Source of the DNA: Apiospora phragmitis | Lineage: Eukaryota > Ascomycota > Sordariomycetes > Amphisphaeriales > Apiosporaceae | Length of the DNA stretch: 64,000 nucleotides | Reading direction: 5' to 3' | Assembly (NCBI GenBank): GCA_038363925.1 | Contig: JAQQWL010000011.1 | Location: 8,060,001 to 8,124,000 of the forward strand | Shown here: positions 1 through 10,830 of the stretch, in pieces | How positions within the stretch are numbered: position 1 is the stretch's first letter | Layout of the letters: the number at the start of each line of letters is the position of its first letter | The notes under the pieces: model-generated | Database searches by the model: none | What the model saw: the letters and a program-made list of their open reading frames with translations, nothing else | What the model was told of the DNA's origin: nothing | Position numbers and translations under genes: made by a program

Positions 1-1565
1 AGTCCCTAGGCCCCCAGGGAGAATCAATCTTCCACCAAGGCAGGGGGAGGAGAGGCTCGAGATGAGCTCGAACCTTGAGGGCCGGAGACAGTTCCGACTA
101 CATAATCGAATGCCATACAGGGGGCCTCTCTCGTAGGAGAAGCTTTTGTACAAACTAATGGCAAGTTGCCATAGCTCATAAGGACGATATGTGTGTTGAG
201 GGATGGGCAATCTGTACACACATAATTGTAGTATGTGCTGTAGGGAGTATCGTAGCAAGCATCATAGGTGAGAACATGAACTCATTCCATGATGACGAGA
301 AAACAAGATGGTGATTTACATACTCTTTACCCATGTCACAACCTACCTACAATACAAGGAATTCCATATGAGCGTCGGAGAGAAGACCGACAGCTCATCG
401 GAGCAATCCCGAACGCTTCCATGTCGCCGCGCCAGTGGCAGCAACGAGTCTACCTCTAAAGGGGGATGGCGTTCATTGTGGCTTGCGTGACAAGCCCCGT
501 CTCGCGCCAGCGACTGGGAAGCTCACATCCGTACCATTTCGAGCCCGTCGCCGACGAAGCAGAAGCAAAAAGCGGTCCCGTCTCCCCGCGTCTACCAAGT
601 ATTTGTGGGTGTGCTTTCTGTTTCTTGGCCACGTACATACCCCGTGCAATACGGGAAAGGGAGGCTGATGTTTTTTCAGGGGATCCCAAGCGCCGTGGTG
701 CCAACTGAGGATCGAGACCCCTGGGCCCTGCGTATTTGTATGTGCATGAGAACTCGCCTAATGTAACCATGGGCGACTGAATAGCCCAATGCGGGAATTC
801 CGACAGTGCGAAAACTCCGTAGGTCCGTACAAATATGGCACTTGGTGCGGGGCAGATTCAAATCCACGTCGACGGAGAGTCTTATTGGGCTTCCATTGCA
901 TCGAACTCGACTGTTGATTGCAGGTGTGGTGTGGTGTTAGGCTCGAGAGCTGCAGTCAAGCCCGGCTCCGATAACTGGCCCCCCCCTTCTCCCAATTCCA
1001 TCCAAGCCACGTGCGGGAGCACACACAGGCTGGCTTCGTTCGAAGAAGGAGGGGGTGCGGGATTTCTTCTCGAACGCGGGGAAATGCTTCTCAAGCGAGC
1101 GCGGCGTAAACTCTGTCGAAAAGAATCTGGCAGAAAAGGGAAGACGGCATCGAAGCAGATTGTCAATCGTGCCGCTGCCCCTCGCTCGCTAGCTCTCTTA
1201 GTCGTAGCACGGTAGCAGCCAGGTAGGATGACGTGCGAGGCGTAAGAGGTCGAGGGATGGTGCGTGGACATCACGACACAAGGCCAGCGAGGTCAGCGAG
1301 TTTAGAGTTCAGCCAAGGGCATAGCACCCCGTTTCAAAACCACATGCCCTCACCCTCCTGCGTCTATCTTCAGATGGACCGACGGCGCATTGACAAGAGG
1401 GAGGGGTGGGGGTGCGCTCACAAGTCGGTACGCAGCCGTTGCGCCGCTGATCCTGGTTAGCGCTGCAGCCTGCAAGCCTGCAGTGCTTTCAGTGGCAGCT
1501 CGCCTAGCTGTTAGGCTAGGTTAGTGCTGTCGTACAGTAGTAGCCAGGTGCTTATCCACAAACGT

Positions 1566-1593
1566 CTTTCTCTCTCTCTCTCTTTTTCTCTTC
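1566..1593. repeat. CT-rich pyrimidine run
   Basis: A run of CT dinucleotides followed by a T/C stretch. Such tracts often lie just upstream of fungal transcription starts on the plus strand, but no plus-strand gene follows here, so its role is open. Confidence 0.6.
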
Positions 1594-1940
1594 TTCTGGA
1601 CCTCTGTACGATTGCAATTGATTCTCGATCTCATGCGCCATTCGTCGGGATGGTCTTCCGTTAGCTTCAGGCTCTCGGTCTTTCTCCTCGCAGTCCATGA
1701 TACTAGTTTCTCGGTTTCAATGTGTTTGTTTGTCCCCCTAGTTTTATAGCTTGTAAAGTAGTCGTAGATGGAGAGGTACTGTAGTCTGTAGGTGGGGGAG
1801 CTTCCTAAGCTTTGGGTAGGTAGCCTTGGACGGCCGGAATACCTCCGTGATTTCGGAGCTCAATCTATCTCTCGTGCGAGAATCGACAGTCGGTCGTCTC
1901 ATTGAGGGAGAGCAAGGGGGTTCGCGGCCGGATACACCGC

Positions 1941-1970
1941 CTTGCAGGGCTTTGCAGGGCTTTGCAGGGC
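1941..1970. repeat. Three tandem 10-bp units (TTTGCAGGGC)
   Basis: Three adjacent copies of a 10-bp unit, the first with one change (C for T at its first base). No gene overlaps it. Confidence 0.85.
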
Positions 1971-4010
1971 AGGGGCGTTTCTAGTCAGCGGGGGCCGTGT
2001 CTAGGGCCGTAAATTGTGTCTCTGTTTTGGATTTGGGGTTTGCTTCATTTTGGGGGAAGATATTTGAGTAACAGTCCTCTTTAGGGCTCTCCCCCCTTGT
2101 CCATGTGGGGCTCTACCAATCTTTCTGTATGCATATGGCACAATATGGCTTGCTAGTGGTAGATCTTCCAAGGCCATCGATGATCTGCAGCAAGGTATAG
2201 CCGGTTTAGTCAACTATCAGTGAGCCGTGTCCGCGAAAATGCCCGGGTCCCCTGGAATTCTTTTGGGGGTTCTCGGCGGCGGTTTACCCTCTCCGACGTA
2301 CACAGGTTGCCTTGCTAGCGATTTCCCCTAGTCTTCTGCGATCATTCCTCCTGATCTGATGCATTGGACTCGGCATTGTTGCTAGCGAGAGCCGGTCATA
2401 CGTGTGTGCGCGCGTGTATGTATGTGTGTCGGCTTCCCCTCCTCCTCATGATTTAATAGAAGTGGACATGATAAGTAGAAGTGGAAGTGGACAACAAGGC
2501 AGATCGAGAACCCACTGTAGTAGCTCTGTATGTCGTTGTAGTCGGATTGTATGTAGAGCAGCGAAGAAAGCAGGGCGTCTGCCTAGCCAACCACCGGGTC
2601 CTTTTGCTGGTGGTCAGGTGTCTCTTGACAGTGCTGTCTCACCTACAGTCTACCACGTAATCACATTCACATCCGACGCGATTGGCTAATAAGTGCATGT
2701 AGACAGCCCGACGGAAGGGACCTCGCCTTCAGAAGACCGCCAGACCGTTGTTGCGGCAGTTGCTGGCCAACCCGCAAGCGTTCGGCCCAGGTGTGTTGTT
2801 GGTGAGAAACAATACCTACCTTGTCGTGCGTGCTGGGTGGGCATGGGTAATTCGAACCGACGATGGATCTAGGAATCTAGACCTGGACTTGGACTTGGAC
2901 TTCCAGGCCTGTTTGATCCGTGTCCGTCGGTTGGTGGTCGTTGCATCTAGCGTGTGAGATAGGGCAGTCGTATTACCACCACATCACATACACAGTAGCA
3001 GGATCCGGAGACAACCCGTTGTTGTTTTAGTACAGTCCAAACCTATTAGCTAATGAGACTACCAGGGGAGGGGACAGGCGGTAGTAGGCCCACCCCTAAT
3101 AGGATCCATACCGGTCTGTACCTTGAGTGTTTTCGTGAGAGCGGGTCTCGTATGTCTGTGTAAGAGTATCAACTGGAGACTGTTCCATTGTCCAGACTCC
3201 ATATGTAATTATTTGCGTAGGGATGGAGATCTCCGTGTCACTACCAACGCCCGTCCGCATTGGCTGAAACTGGTAGGCGTGCCCCCCGTTGAGATCAAGA
3301 TTCGTCCGCGGCCGTCGCTCCGTTGCTCTCGCTGTGTTTGTGCGGAGCTGGAATGGTGGCCAGCAAAATGAGCGCAATCTCTGCTGTTTCTTCGCAACCC
3401 ACCAGGCGCTCGCTCGCTGTGCTGTTTGACGTTCTACGGGTTTCCCACCCTCAGATTGCACTTGGGAGCTTGGTGAAGCCTTAGGTCGTCGCCAGAAATG
3501 CCATTCATGACTCAGCTTGCTGTTGGCACGGATCATGTGTTTGCTTGCGAGGATTAGCTTCTCCAGGTTCTACGACTCGCCGCCGCCGCCTTATGGGGAT
3601 ATCTCTTGCAAGCTATCTACTGTAGTTTGTTCCAGCCCGGCATTGGCAGTGGATTACCAGAGCTTGGCTCAGTTCAACAAAGGCGGAAAATTATCATGTG
3701 TGAATTGAGAAGATTTATTACATTCATGGCTTTCTATCTATATTGGAAACTTGTATCAAAACAGCATTGGGGAAGAAAATCAATGCCAAGCAAAGTTATC
3801 TCTTTTGAGTATCATGGTCCCGTAACACCCCCGGTTTGGTGATGAATAGTTGTCGCAGCCTTCCCACTTTTTGATATGAGAATCAATAAAACATGATCCC
3901 AACGCCGTAATATACCCCGTGGTATCAAAATGCCCTTGGGCTAGCGCCTACCGATTCCAAGGGTCAGTTGTAACGCTGCCCGTTCCGCCCAACGTGTAAA
4001 AGAACAAAAT

Positions 4011-4057
4011 AGGAAGAAGAGGAGAAGAGGAGATGAAGAAGAAGAAGAAGAAAGAAC
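4011..4057. repeat. Purine (GAA/GAG) microsatellite
   Basis: A GAA/GAG-rich run about 50 bp beyond the stop codon of the minus-strand bZIP gene. On that gene's strand it is a CTT-rich tract, probably in the 3' untranslated region. Confidence 0.7.
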
Positions 4058-4104
4058 ACCAAAAACCAAGATTGATCCGCTTGCGCCGATGCCGCCTACA
4101 AGGC

Positions 4105-5795
4105 CTAGCAGCCTCTGGGCTCCATTGCCACCAATTCTCTGAGTTCCGGATAACGCCTGGCAAAAGCCTCGCCTAAAGCCCAATTCCCGAGTTCCAAGGC
4201 GTGATGGACGAATGCGTCCGTAAGATACAATGCCCCGTTGGAATGATCCGTGATAAACGCCTGGGCTACTCCTCCGTGCCAATTCAGTAAACGCAAGTTT
4301 GTACAGTAAAGATGTATGAACTCCTCCGTGGCATACTCCTGCTGTCTGTGTAGTACGACGTCCCTCAGCTGCCCCCAGAACAAGAAATCGATCCATTGGC
4401 TGTGGGCGATGTTCTGTTGGCTTGGACGCGGCGCAAGAAACCCTAGTCTTGAGTGTGTTTCGTGTGTTGGATATATCAACCAAGCCACCAGCCTTTGGCA
4501 TAATACAAAGGATCCCACCCGCTCGAACACCCGTAGCAGGCCATTCTTGTCAAGGAAGGCGCTCAACAGGTCGACCAATGGGTTCGGGCAGAAGGAGAAG
4601 GTGGGTTCCGGTCGAGGCCCATGTTCGATTCAACGCTCCAGTGAGCTTCCACAAGGGGACGAACGTTCGGGCAGGTTGGTCCGTAGATAATTTCAGGGTG
4701 TGGCTGGCCGCCGGCTAAGTCAACCAGGCGTCGACAATCCTGGATGTAGCCGACTAAGAGTGCATCGCTGTGGGTGATAGGTGATGAAACCGAAACTGGG
4801 GTTTCCCAGTGATGCAGACTGTCTCGACGGTTGCTCATTACAGAGCCGGGGAGCCTTGGTAGTACATGGGGTACATGTTCCACGGCGGAGGCTGATGATA
4901 AGCCGGTGGCATGGGAAGGACGTTGATTTGGGTGCAACCGAGATCTGGCTTTAATTAGACCTTCAGTCCCTCATGTCATCGCAGAAAACCAAGGGCGCAA
5001 CTCACCTGACTTCATATCATCGTAGCCCATCTTGCCGTTTAAACACGAAGCCGTTGGCGAGTTCATGCTCGAGGGGATGCCGGACCTGTCAAGGAGAGAG
5101 GTCGGGGCACTGGTGGGAAAGTAGGCACCCCCGAGCTCGTCGGTGGCTCCTGAAGAGGATGGGCTAGAGACGGTAGAAGGAACGGTGCACGAGACGGTGG
5201 ACGACCAAGGTTCACCAGAGCTGCCCATGCTGTCGTACGGGGGAATGTCGTGCACGCCTGGGTAGTCGGAGCCGCCCTGCGCCATGGGTGACGATCGCGA
5301 GCTTGGGCTATGGTACGCTGCGTCATGGTGAGACCGAGTCGCGTAAACACCCTTCGAGACCATCATACCTGATGGGTACATGCTGCGTGGGCCACCGCTG
5401 GTAATTCCCATGCTTTCCCTTGTGCGATGCAGTTCGTCTTCGAGAGCCTTGTTCCGCCTCAGCAGATTCCGGACGGTCTCATCGCGGCTGTGTGAGCTTC
5501 GCAGCTCCTCAATCTCCCGTTCGAGGTTCTCGATGTGCTCCTTCGTGCGGGCGCGGATGGCACGTTGTGCTTCCCGGTCGTTTGCTCGTTTCCGGGCAAG
5601 TTGAGCAGGTGTCAAGGTAGAGACACTCCTAGTGCCTGATGAAGCCGAGTTAGGATTATACTCCACTGGGACGTTGTGGTCGACGACGCCATGCTTACCC
5701 TTACGCTTGGTGGACTTGGAGGCATCCGACTTGGTCATCTTGTCTGGGGAGAGTGGTGAAGAACTCCTGGAGTTGTATGAAGTAGCATCAGCCAT
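4105..5795 (-). CDS. bZIP transcription factor with DUF3425-like C-terminus; reading frame broken
   Basis: Predicted nuclear DNA-binding regulator. Exons by splice sites: 5795-5006, 4944-4842 and 4767-4105. Introns are 61 bp (donor GTGAGT) and 74 bp (GTAATG...CACAG). The N-terminus has a bZIP basic region at about residues 67-86 (N-D-R-E-A-Q-R-A-I-R, i.e. the N-x-x-A-Q-x-x-x-R signature), then a leucine zipper to about 122. A Ser/Pro-rich middle follows, then a Tyr/Pro/Met-rich segment in exon 2. Exon 3 carries a DUF3425-like domain (…ALLVGYIQDCRR… and further on …PTHETHSRLGFLAPRP…), but the two halves lie in different frames. The first ends at TGA 4565-4563; the second is open from 4629 to TAG at 4107-4105. 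A one-base loss (or two-base gain) between 4629 and 4566 would explain it, and no intron fits. I start at 5795 (MADATSY); an upstream in-frame ATG at 5855 would add 20 residues. The true product is either full length (sequence error) or truncated. Confidence 0.82.
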
Positions 5796-6150
5796 GCCTG
5801 TGAGAAGCGTAGATATTGGGATGAGATATGGATAGAGGGGGCCAAGGGTGGTCAAGCAGCGTCATGGCAGGACATTTATAAATGTATATCTCACGTAGAT
5901 GGGGTGTCATCAAGGCAGGCCAGGGTGTGTGCTAGAGAGACTGGGTCTGCACAGGGTTGGTGGCTCTCGCGACGGGAGAATGTACCCACACCACAACGTC
6001 TAGACTGGTAAGCTAAAGAAAGCACGGCTGCATGAAGAGACTTGCTGCCACATGCCAGGCTATGCCATTCGCAGGCCTCTGAGAGGGGGTCCATCATGGA
6101 TCGTTGCCCATGGTGTGGAGCAGTGGGTAGTTCGAGTGGGAGAGGGCACT

Positions 6151-6171
6151 GAAGAGAGAGAGAGAGAGAAA
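6151..6171. repeat. GA microsatellite
   Basis: Alternating GA run of about 20 bp, about 360 bp upstream of the bZIP start. On the gene's strand it is a CT tract, which would suit a promoter or leader element. Confidence 0.7.
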
Positions 6172-7054
6172 GGGCTCTCCCTCATCAGTAGTGGTACACG
6201 TACACGTACCCGTACGGTACTTGGGGGGGTTAGTGCCAGATGAGCAGGTCGCCTCTTGGACTGATGAGCATGGCTGCATCGATACTCCATGGAAGTAACC
6301 GTTCTTATCATAGCCAGAACGCATTAGGTATCGATCCAAACATTCTGCGACTGAAGTACTTGGGCTGCTGCGAGCCTTCGATATCCCAGGCGTGGGATCG
6401 GACTGGAAGGGGACTGGGGGAGACAAGCTCATGCAAGCAAGCGCCCAGAACCGTTCCTTTGCTGCATAACTCCCTCTGACCTGACCTTGTAGAGGTTCTA
6501 CTCCCACTGCCTCCCTTCTCTGGTGGCAGATAGGTTCCATGCTGTGAGGGCGAGGCAGGTATTCAAGCCACCGCCGGTCCTGTCCTCATTACATAACCTC
6601 CTCCTCTTGCCAGTATTCTGCCGAGCCGTACAGCAGCCACTTATTTCCGGTACAAGGTACCGCCAATTTTCTCCATCCATCCGCCATGCAGACCTTGACT
6701 TTGCAGACACACAGAGAGTTGCTTCCCACTTCTCCCACTTGTGCTTACCTTAAAGCAGCTTGGCTCAAGAACAGGGGTGCCTTGCTTTTTCCAGTACCTT
6801 GGGGTAGGCTTGGGTAGGCTGCGCAAATAGAGTTTACGCTAGTGCTCTTAGTCCAGGTTTGGGGCCCCCGATGTCTCCTCCGAGGGGTGGCGGGGCGCTG
6901 GGAAGTGCTGGGATCGATGATAGAAAGAAAAAAAAAATGATATTATGTACGTGCTATGCAGTCCAAGCATCCTAATAAACATGGCGGATACATGAGTGCT
7001 GTGCTGTGCGTGAGAGAAATAATGCAATGGTGTCTGTCTAGTTGTCGTTTCTAG

Positions 7055-7107
7055 TGCTGCTGCTGCTGCTGCTACTAACTGCTAACTGCTAAACTGCTAG
7101 CTGCTAC
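7055..7107. repeat. CTG microsatellite followed by imperfect CTAACTG repeats
   Basis: Six CTG units, then a decayed run of CTAACTGCTAACTG type. It lies in a gene-free stretch. Confidence 0.7.
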
Positions 7108-8286
7108 AGGTACTTATTAGTGGGTCGCCGTTTGGACATTGCTTGCTGGGAAACCCCCACAAGACCGATTGGCGGAAGAGACCCCTGATCCGTGGTCAGT
7201 GGTCAGTGAAATGATCACGGATGGATGCTCTCATCAAGGACGCTCCATGGACGCTGTGGTAAGGGGAAGCACTGAAGCACTGAAGCAGGAACCCCGCAGT
7301 TTGAGCGGTGCTCTCTCTACAGTTCATCACTTGTAACTCATGCGCTTGAAGCTTCGTCAGGAGAAACATGTTAGCCACGTTTCACGATCTGTCGTCACCT
7401 GATTAAAACGCTGCACGCAACTAAGGCCGAGGTTTGTGTCCGAAAGAGATGCGGTAATGCTTAAGATGGTAGCATCTCGGATTCGTGTGCAATCCTTCTC
7501 TCTATCCAAGGTAGTTTGATCGCCGTGTGACTTTCCTCCTGCCCATATCTGCAGTCAAATCGGCCTTGGGCATGCAAATGCAGGTGCTAGACCTCGTCGA
7601 AGCCTTCTGAGAGATATATCTGACAGATGCATGTCTCACAAAAAGCCCTCGATTCTGTACAACATCGCCTGGGAGAAGAAAACTAAAGACGGTGTACTCG
7701 GCAGACGCATGTCCCGTAGACGAGAGGCAACATCCCTGAACGAACACGTTTTCTGCGAAGAAACGCCATCAATCATCAGAGACCCAGTACTTCCAAGTAC
7801 CTATACTGACGCGAGTTGCACCTTTGGATGATCGATGAATTCGGTTATCGTCAGCATGACTTCGCGGCGGCATCAAATTTTGAAACCGCACGTGGCGCAT
7901 TAGCCAATCTCGCCGTTGCGGACTACGGCAATAAAGTTTCGTGCCCGCAGTCTTCTCGTGAGTGGCGAAGCCTACACCTCTGTACTAGTAGGCCCGATGT
8001 TGTTCTTCGCGTCTTCGAGAGCTGCACAGAAAAACTTTATACCGTTGCGCCAGTTTCGATCCGTGCTTGGCCCAGATTTAGTCGTAGACGAACGGTCACG
8101 CTGGTAGAAAGTTGTGTATGTATGTCCTATTGGAAATGCTTGCGGGATCCTTCTGGGTCTAATTCGCGGAGCTTATCTGGCAAACCCAGGATCCGGGTTG
8201 GCGAAAGCTCTCAGGGGAGCCAGCATCCATCCCATGGTGGGCCATAGCTGCCATACAGAGCACGGCTGGATATAATGGACACACTA

Positions 8287-9855
8287 TCAAGCCATCTCGG
8301 GGTCGTCTTTCACTGCCTCGACGAGGGCATCAATACTTCCAACCTCCGTCGGGCCGCTGGTCCCGGCCGGTGGTAGAGCCCATTTGGGAAGCGGACTGAC
8401 ATATCTCCAAGCGCCCCCAGCGTCCTCATAACGAAGACTGTGTAGCCACAGACAGAGCTCCTGCTCTCCAGGGTCGGTGTATAGAGGAGTATCGCAAAGT
8501 TCGCAAAGTTCACCGGACATCTTCTCGGCCTTCCTTTTGTAGTACTCATCTACCATCTCGTCGTGGTAGGCCACTGCATCGGCCACCTCTTCCTTGCCCA
8601 TGCGGTTCAGTCTGGTTACTATATCGTCATCTGTGTTCTCTTTGGCGTCAGGGTCGTCACGCCCCAGGCTGATGCCCCATACGCGCTGGTTTGCGTAGAT
8701 TGGATCGTTTTGGATTGGGTGCCCCAGGTGCTGTAGATGAACTCGGAGCTGATGGGTTCTACCAGTCACTGGAAGACACCGCACAATTGAATACCCTTCT
8801 TTGTCCATCCATGGCTTCCCCCCGTCTTCTTTGGTACCCGAAGAAAGCTGAGTTGCATCGACTGTAGCGTCGGAAGACGACACCTCCGGTGGGTAGTATG
8901 CAAGCTTCTTGAACACAGTTCGTGCCTCCTTTCCATTTGCCCTCACACGGTTGAGTCCCAGCTTGGGCGATATCTGGAGAATTGGTTGATCGCAGACCAC
9001 CTCACCATCGGGAAAGTTGCCTATGACCCTGGCGATATATTCTTTGCGAACGCTTCTGTCTCGAATCTGGGCGCCTAGACGCTCAGCATCTTGTGCACTT
9101 TTCGCTACAAACATGATGCCGCTGGTGAGCCTGTCCAGCCGATTGCAAGGATATGCAGTCCAATCACGGCCGCGATCTTCCTTCATGATTTCAACGACCG
9201 AGTTAAAGTTGTATCTTCCTGCTGGGTGGACGGGAATGCCCGAAGGTTTGTTGATGACAATCATATCATCATCTTCGAATATAATACCGATTGGCTCTCC
9301 CGTGACTGGCGGCTCGTGACGGTGTATTTTGTGAGAAACCAAATCCCCATTCTTCAGAACGTGGTCTGGCATAGCTGGCTTCCCGTTCACGAGAATCTTG
9401 CCAGACTCCATAGCCGCCTTGTAATACGGCAGTGGACGGTCCCGAAACTCACTATCAAAGACTTCTAGAAGTTGTCGCCCCCTCCAGCGTTCCTTGCACC
9501 AAGTGTTGTAGGTGTAATTATAAGGGGCAAGCCGGCGCAGGCCGTCTTCGATATAATAGGGGCGTGGCCATATTTCGGTGTCCAACATGGGACCCAAAAG
9601 TTCCATTTGCTTGCCTGTGAGTCTAGGTTTGGCTTTTTTGTTCTTGTTCTTCGCGGCTGAAGTCGCAGCAGGTGGCGTACCCGCAGGCCCTGACACCATG
9701 GGCGCATCCGGTCCAAGTGATCCCATCGTAAGACGCAGAATCTGACTGCAGCGACTGATTGGAATTGTAAGTGTCCGAATAAGGGCTGCTGCAGCTGATC
9801 CCATGCGCGCAAGGCTCGATAGAGAGGATCTGATCGAAGTGACTACAAATTCCAC
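8287..9855 (-). CDS. pus9: RluA-type RNA pseudouridine synthase (Pus9/Rib2-like)
   Basis: Converts uridine to pseudouridine in RNA; the closest known fungal relatives (Pus8/Rib2 and Pus9) modify U32 of cytoplasmic and mitochondrial tRNAs. A single exon encodes 522 residues. After a basic, low-complexity N-terminus comes an S4-like RNA-binding stretch (about 127-180). The RluA catalytic domain follows (about 190-400), with the signature C-N-R-L-D-R-L-T-S-G at 237-246, where Asp241 is the expected catalytic residue, and a downstream GRTHQLRVHL motif. The Rib2-specific deaminase domain is absent, which favours a Pus9-like protein. The first 43 residues are rich in Arg/Ser/Ala/Leu with a single acidic residue (Glu2) and could act as a mitochondrial presequence. 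A second in-frame ATG at 9726 (MGSLGPD) would give a form without it. It is divergent from the thioesterase gene, with 327 bp between starts. The family is clear; the exact target is inferred. Confidence 0.92.
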   Translation of the reverse strand: MEFVVTSIRSSLSSLARMGSAAAALIRTLTIPISRCSQILRLTMGSLGPDAPMVSGPAGTPPAATSAAKNKNKKAKPRLTGKQMELLGPMLDTEIWPRPYYIEDGLRRLAPYNYTYNTWCKERWRGRQLLEVFDSEFRDRPLPYYKAAMESGKILVNGKPAMPDHVLKNGDLVSHKIHRHEPPVTGEPIGIIFEDDDMIVINKPSGIPVHPAGRYNFNSVVEIMKEDRGRDWTAYPCNRLDRLTSGIMFVAKSAQDAERLGAQIRDRSVRKEYIARVIGNFPDGEVVCDQPILQISPKLGLNRVRANGKEARTVFKKLAYYPPEVSSSDATVDATQLSSGTKEDGGKPWMDKEGYSIVRCLPVTGRTHQLRVHLQHLGHPIQNDPIYANQRVWGISLGRDDPDAKENTDDDIVTRLNRMGKEEVADAVAYHDEMVDEYYKRKAEKMSGELCELCDTPLYTDPGEQELCLWLHSLRYEDAGGAWRYVSPLPKWALPPAGTSGPTEVGSIDALVEAVKDDPEMA

Positions 9856-10182
9856 TTGCTAAGAGTCACAGATATTGGGCTTGAGGCTCTCTCATTTTTG
9901 GCGGGCTCCTACGGCAGAATGAACTTGAAGCATTAACGAGTACCTGGGTACATGCAGTGATGGGGTACCCGGCAATCTGGCAGCTGCCGTCATCTGCAAT
10001 CAGGTCCCTCCACTCCAACAACGCCTCGGCTCCTCATCATGTCTTGTCCGAGGCATTGAAGGGCATTTGATATTGCTTAATGCTTTTTGAGAGACCTTTT
10101 TTTAATTCATCATACCACTGATCAGTACAAACGCTGAGATTTCCGATTTCAGTGTAGATTCCAAGACCCTTCGTTTAAAGAT
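9856..10182. promoter_or_regulatory. Divergent promoter region, pseudouridine synthase / thioesterase
   Basis: A 327-bp stretch between two divergent start codons must hold both promoters. I see no unambiguous TATA box or operator. Confidence 0.5.
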
Positions 10183-10778
10183 ATGTCTACGTCAGATCAA
10201 CTCCGACAGCGATCAAGGGAAGATTATCCCTATCTGCTAGAATACCGGACACGGTGGTAAAGAAGCCCCGGTCAGGAACCGCATGCATTCTGTTGCTCAT
10301 GAATTGCCAGGGCGGACAATGACATGTACGATCATATGAATAATTCCGTCTACAATTTTCTGTAAGGCTACTTACTAGCTTCCCAAGTGATTAACTACCA
10401 CCGGGACACTACTAACAAAACCCCTGAAGTTTTGACTCGGTAATCAACACCTACCTGATGGAGCACTGCGGACTCAAGCCGCCGACGTCAGCGCAACATC
10501 CATTGATGGCACACACCCACTGCGACTACTTCTCGGCCATATCTTTTCCCAAGGTCGCAGAGCTATGCCTGCGCGTAAACAAGCTTGGCAAGTCCAGCGT
10601 GACGTACGAAGTCGGCCTCTTCGAGAAGAACGTGGACGGGGTGAAAGCCGTCGGCGAGTTCGTCCACGTCTTTGTGGACCGGTCAACTTTGCGGCCTAAC
10701 GCCAGCGGAATGAACGACGAACTACGACAAGGACTTCAGAAACTTCTCGTGGCGAAAGGTGAATCTAGCAAGCTCTAG
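10183..10778 (+). CDS. 4HBT/hotdog acyl-CoA thioesterase with peroxisomal signal
   Basis: Three exons: 10183-10256, 10311-10361 and 10430-10778. Introns are 54 and 68 bp, with donors GTAAAG and GTAAGG and acceptors CCAG and GAAG; the second has a perfect CTACTAAC branch site. Phases join to a continuous 157-residue protein. It is a single hotdog-fold thioesterase of the 4HBT family. The tightly conserved active-site region W-A-D-N-D-M-Y-D-H-M-N-N spans about residues 25-36, with Asp and Asn-Asn at the usual positions, and the later strand AVGEFVHVFVDR is also typical. Such enzymes hydrolyse acyl-CoA thioesters. The last three residues are SKL, a canonical type-1 peroxisomal targeting signal, so it probably acts on peroxisomal acyl-CoAs; that is inference. 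The first two exons are tiny (74 and 51 nt) and easily missed. It converges on the oxidoreductase gene, with 52 bp between stops. Confidence 0.93.
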
Positions 10779-10830
10779 GCTTGGGGGCGTATCAACATCT
10801 CTTGAATTGGACTTTCTGTTCTGGAACTTC

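Larger units (their letters stand above)
1..4104. other. Long gene-free stretch upstream of the bZIP gene's 3' end
   Basis: I find no credible coding sequence here. Open frames are short (up to about 146 codons), overlap on both strands and show no recognisable domain. The DNA has ordinary GC and is not RIP-mutated. It holds a pyrimidine run at 1566-1593, three tandem 10-bp units at 1941-1970 and a short TTGGAC repeat near 2886-2905. Long non-coding stretches with CT runs are common in fungal leaders and promoters, so this may be regulatory DNA or an untranslated region of a gene to the left; that is inference. Confidence 0.5.
5796..8286. other. Gene-free stretch, promoter side of the bZIP gene
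   Basis: No supportable gene. The open frames here (up to 148 codons) overlap on opposite strands and look non-protein-like. The part near 5796-6500 is the probable promoter and leader of the bZIP gene. It includes a GA run (6151-6171), CGTAC-rich sequence (6193-6222) and a CTG microsatellite with imperfect CTAACTG repeats (7052-7107). Confidence 0.5.
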
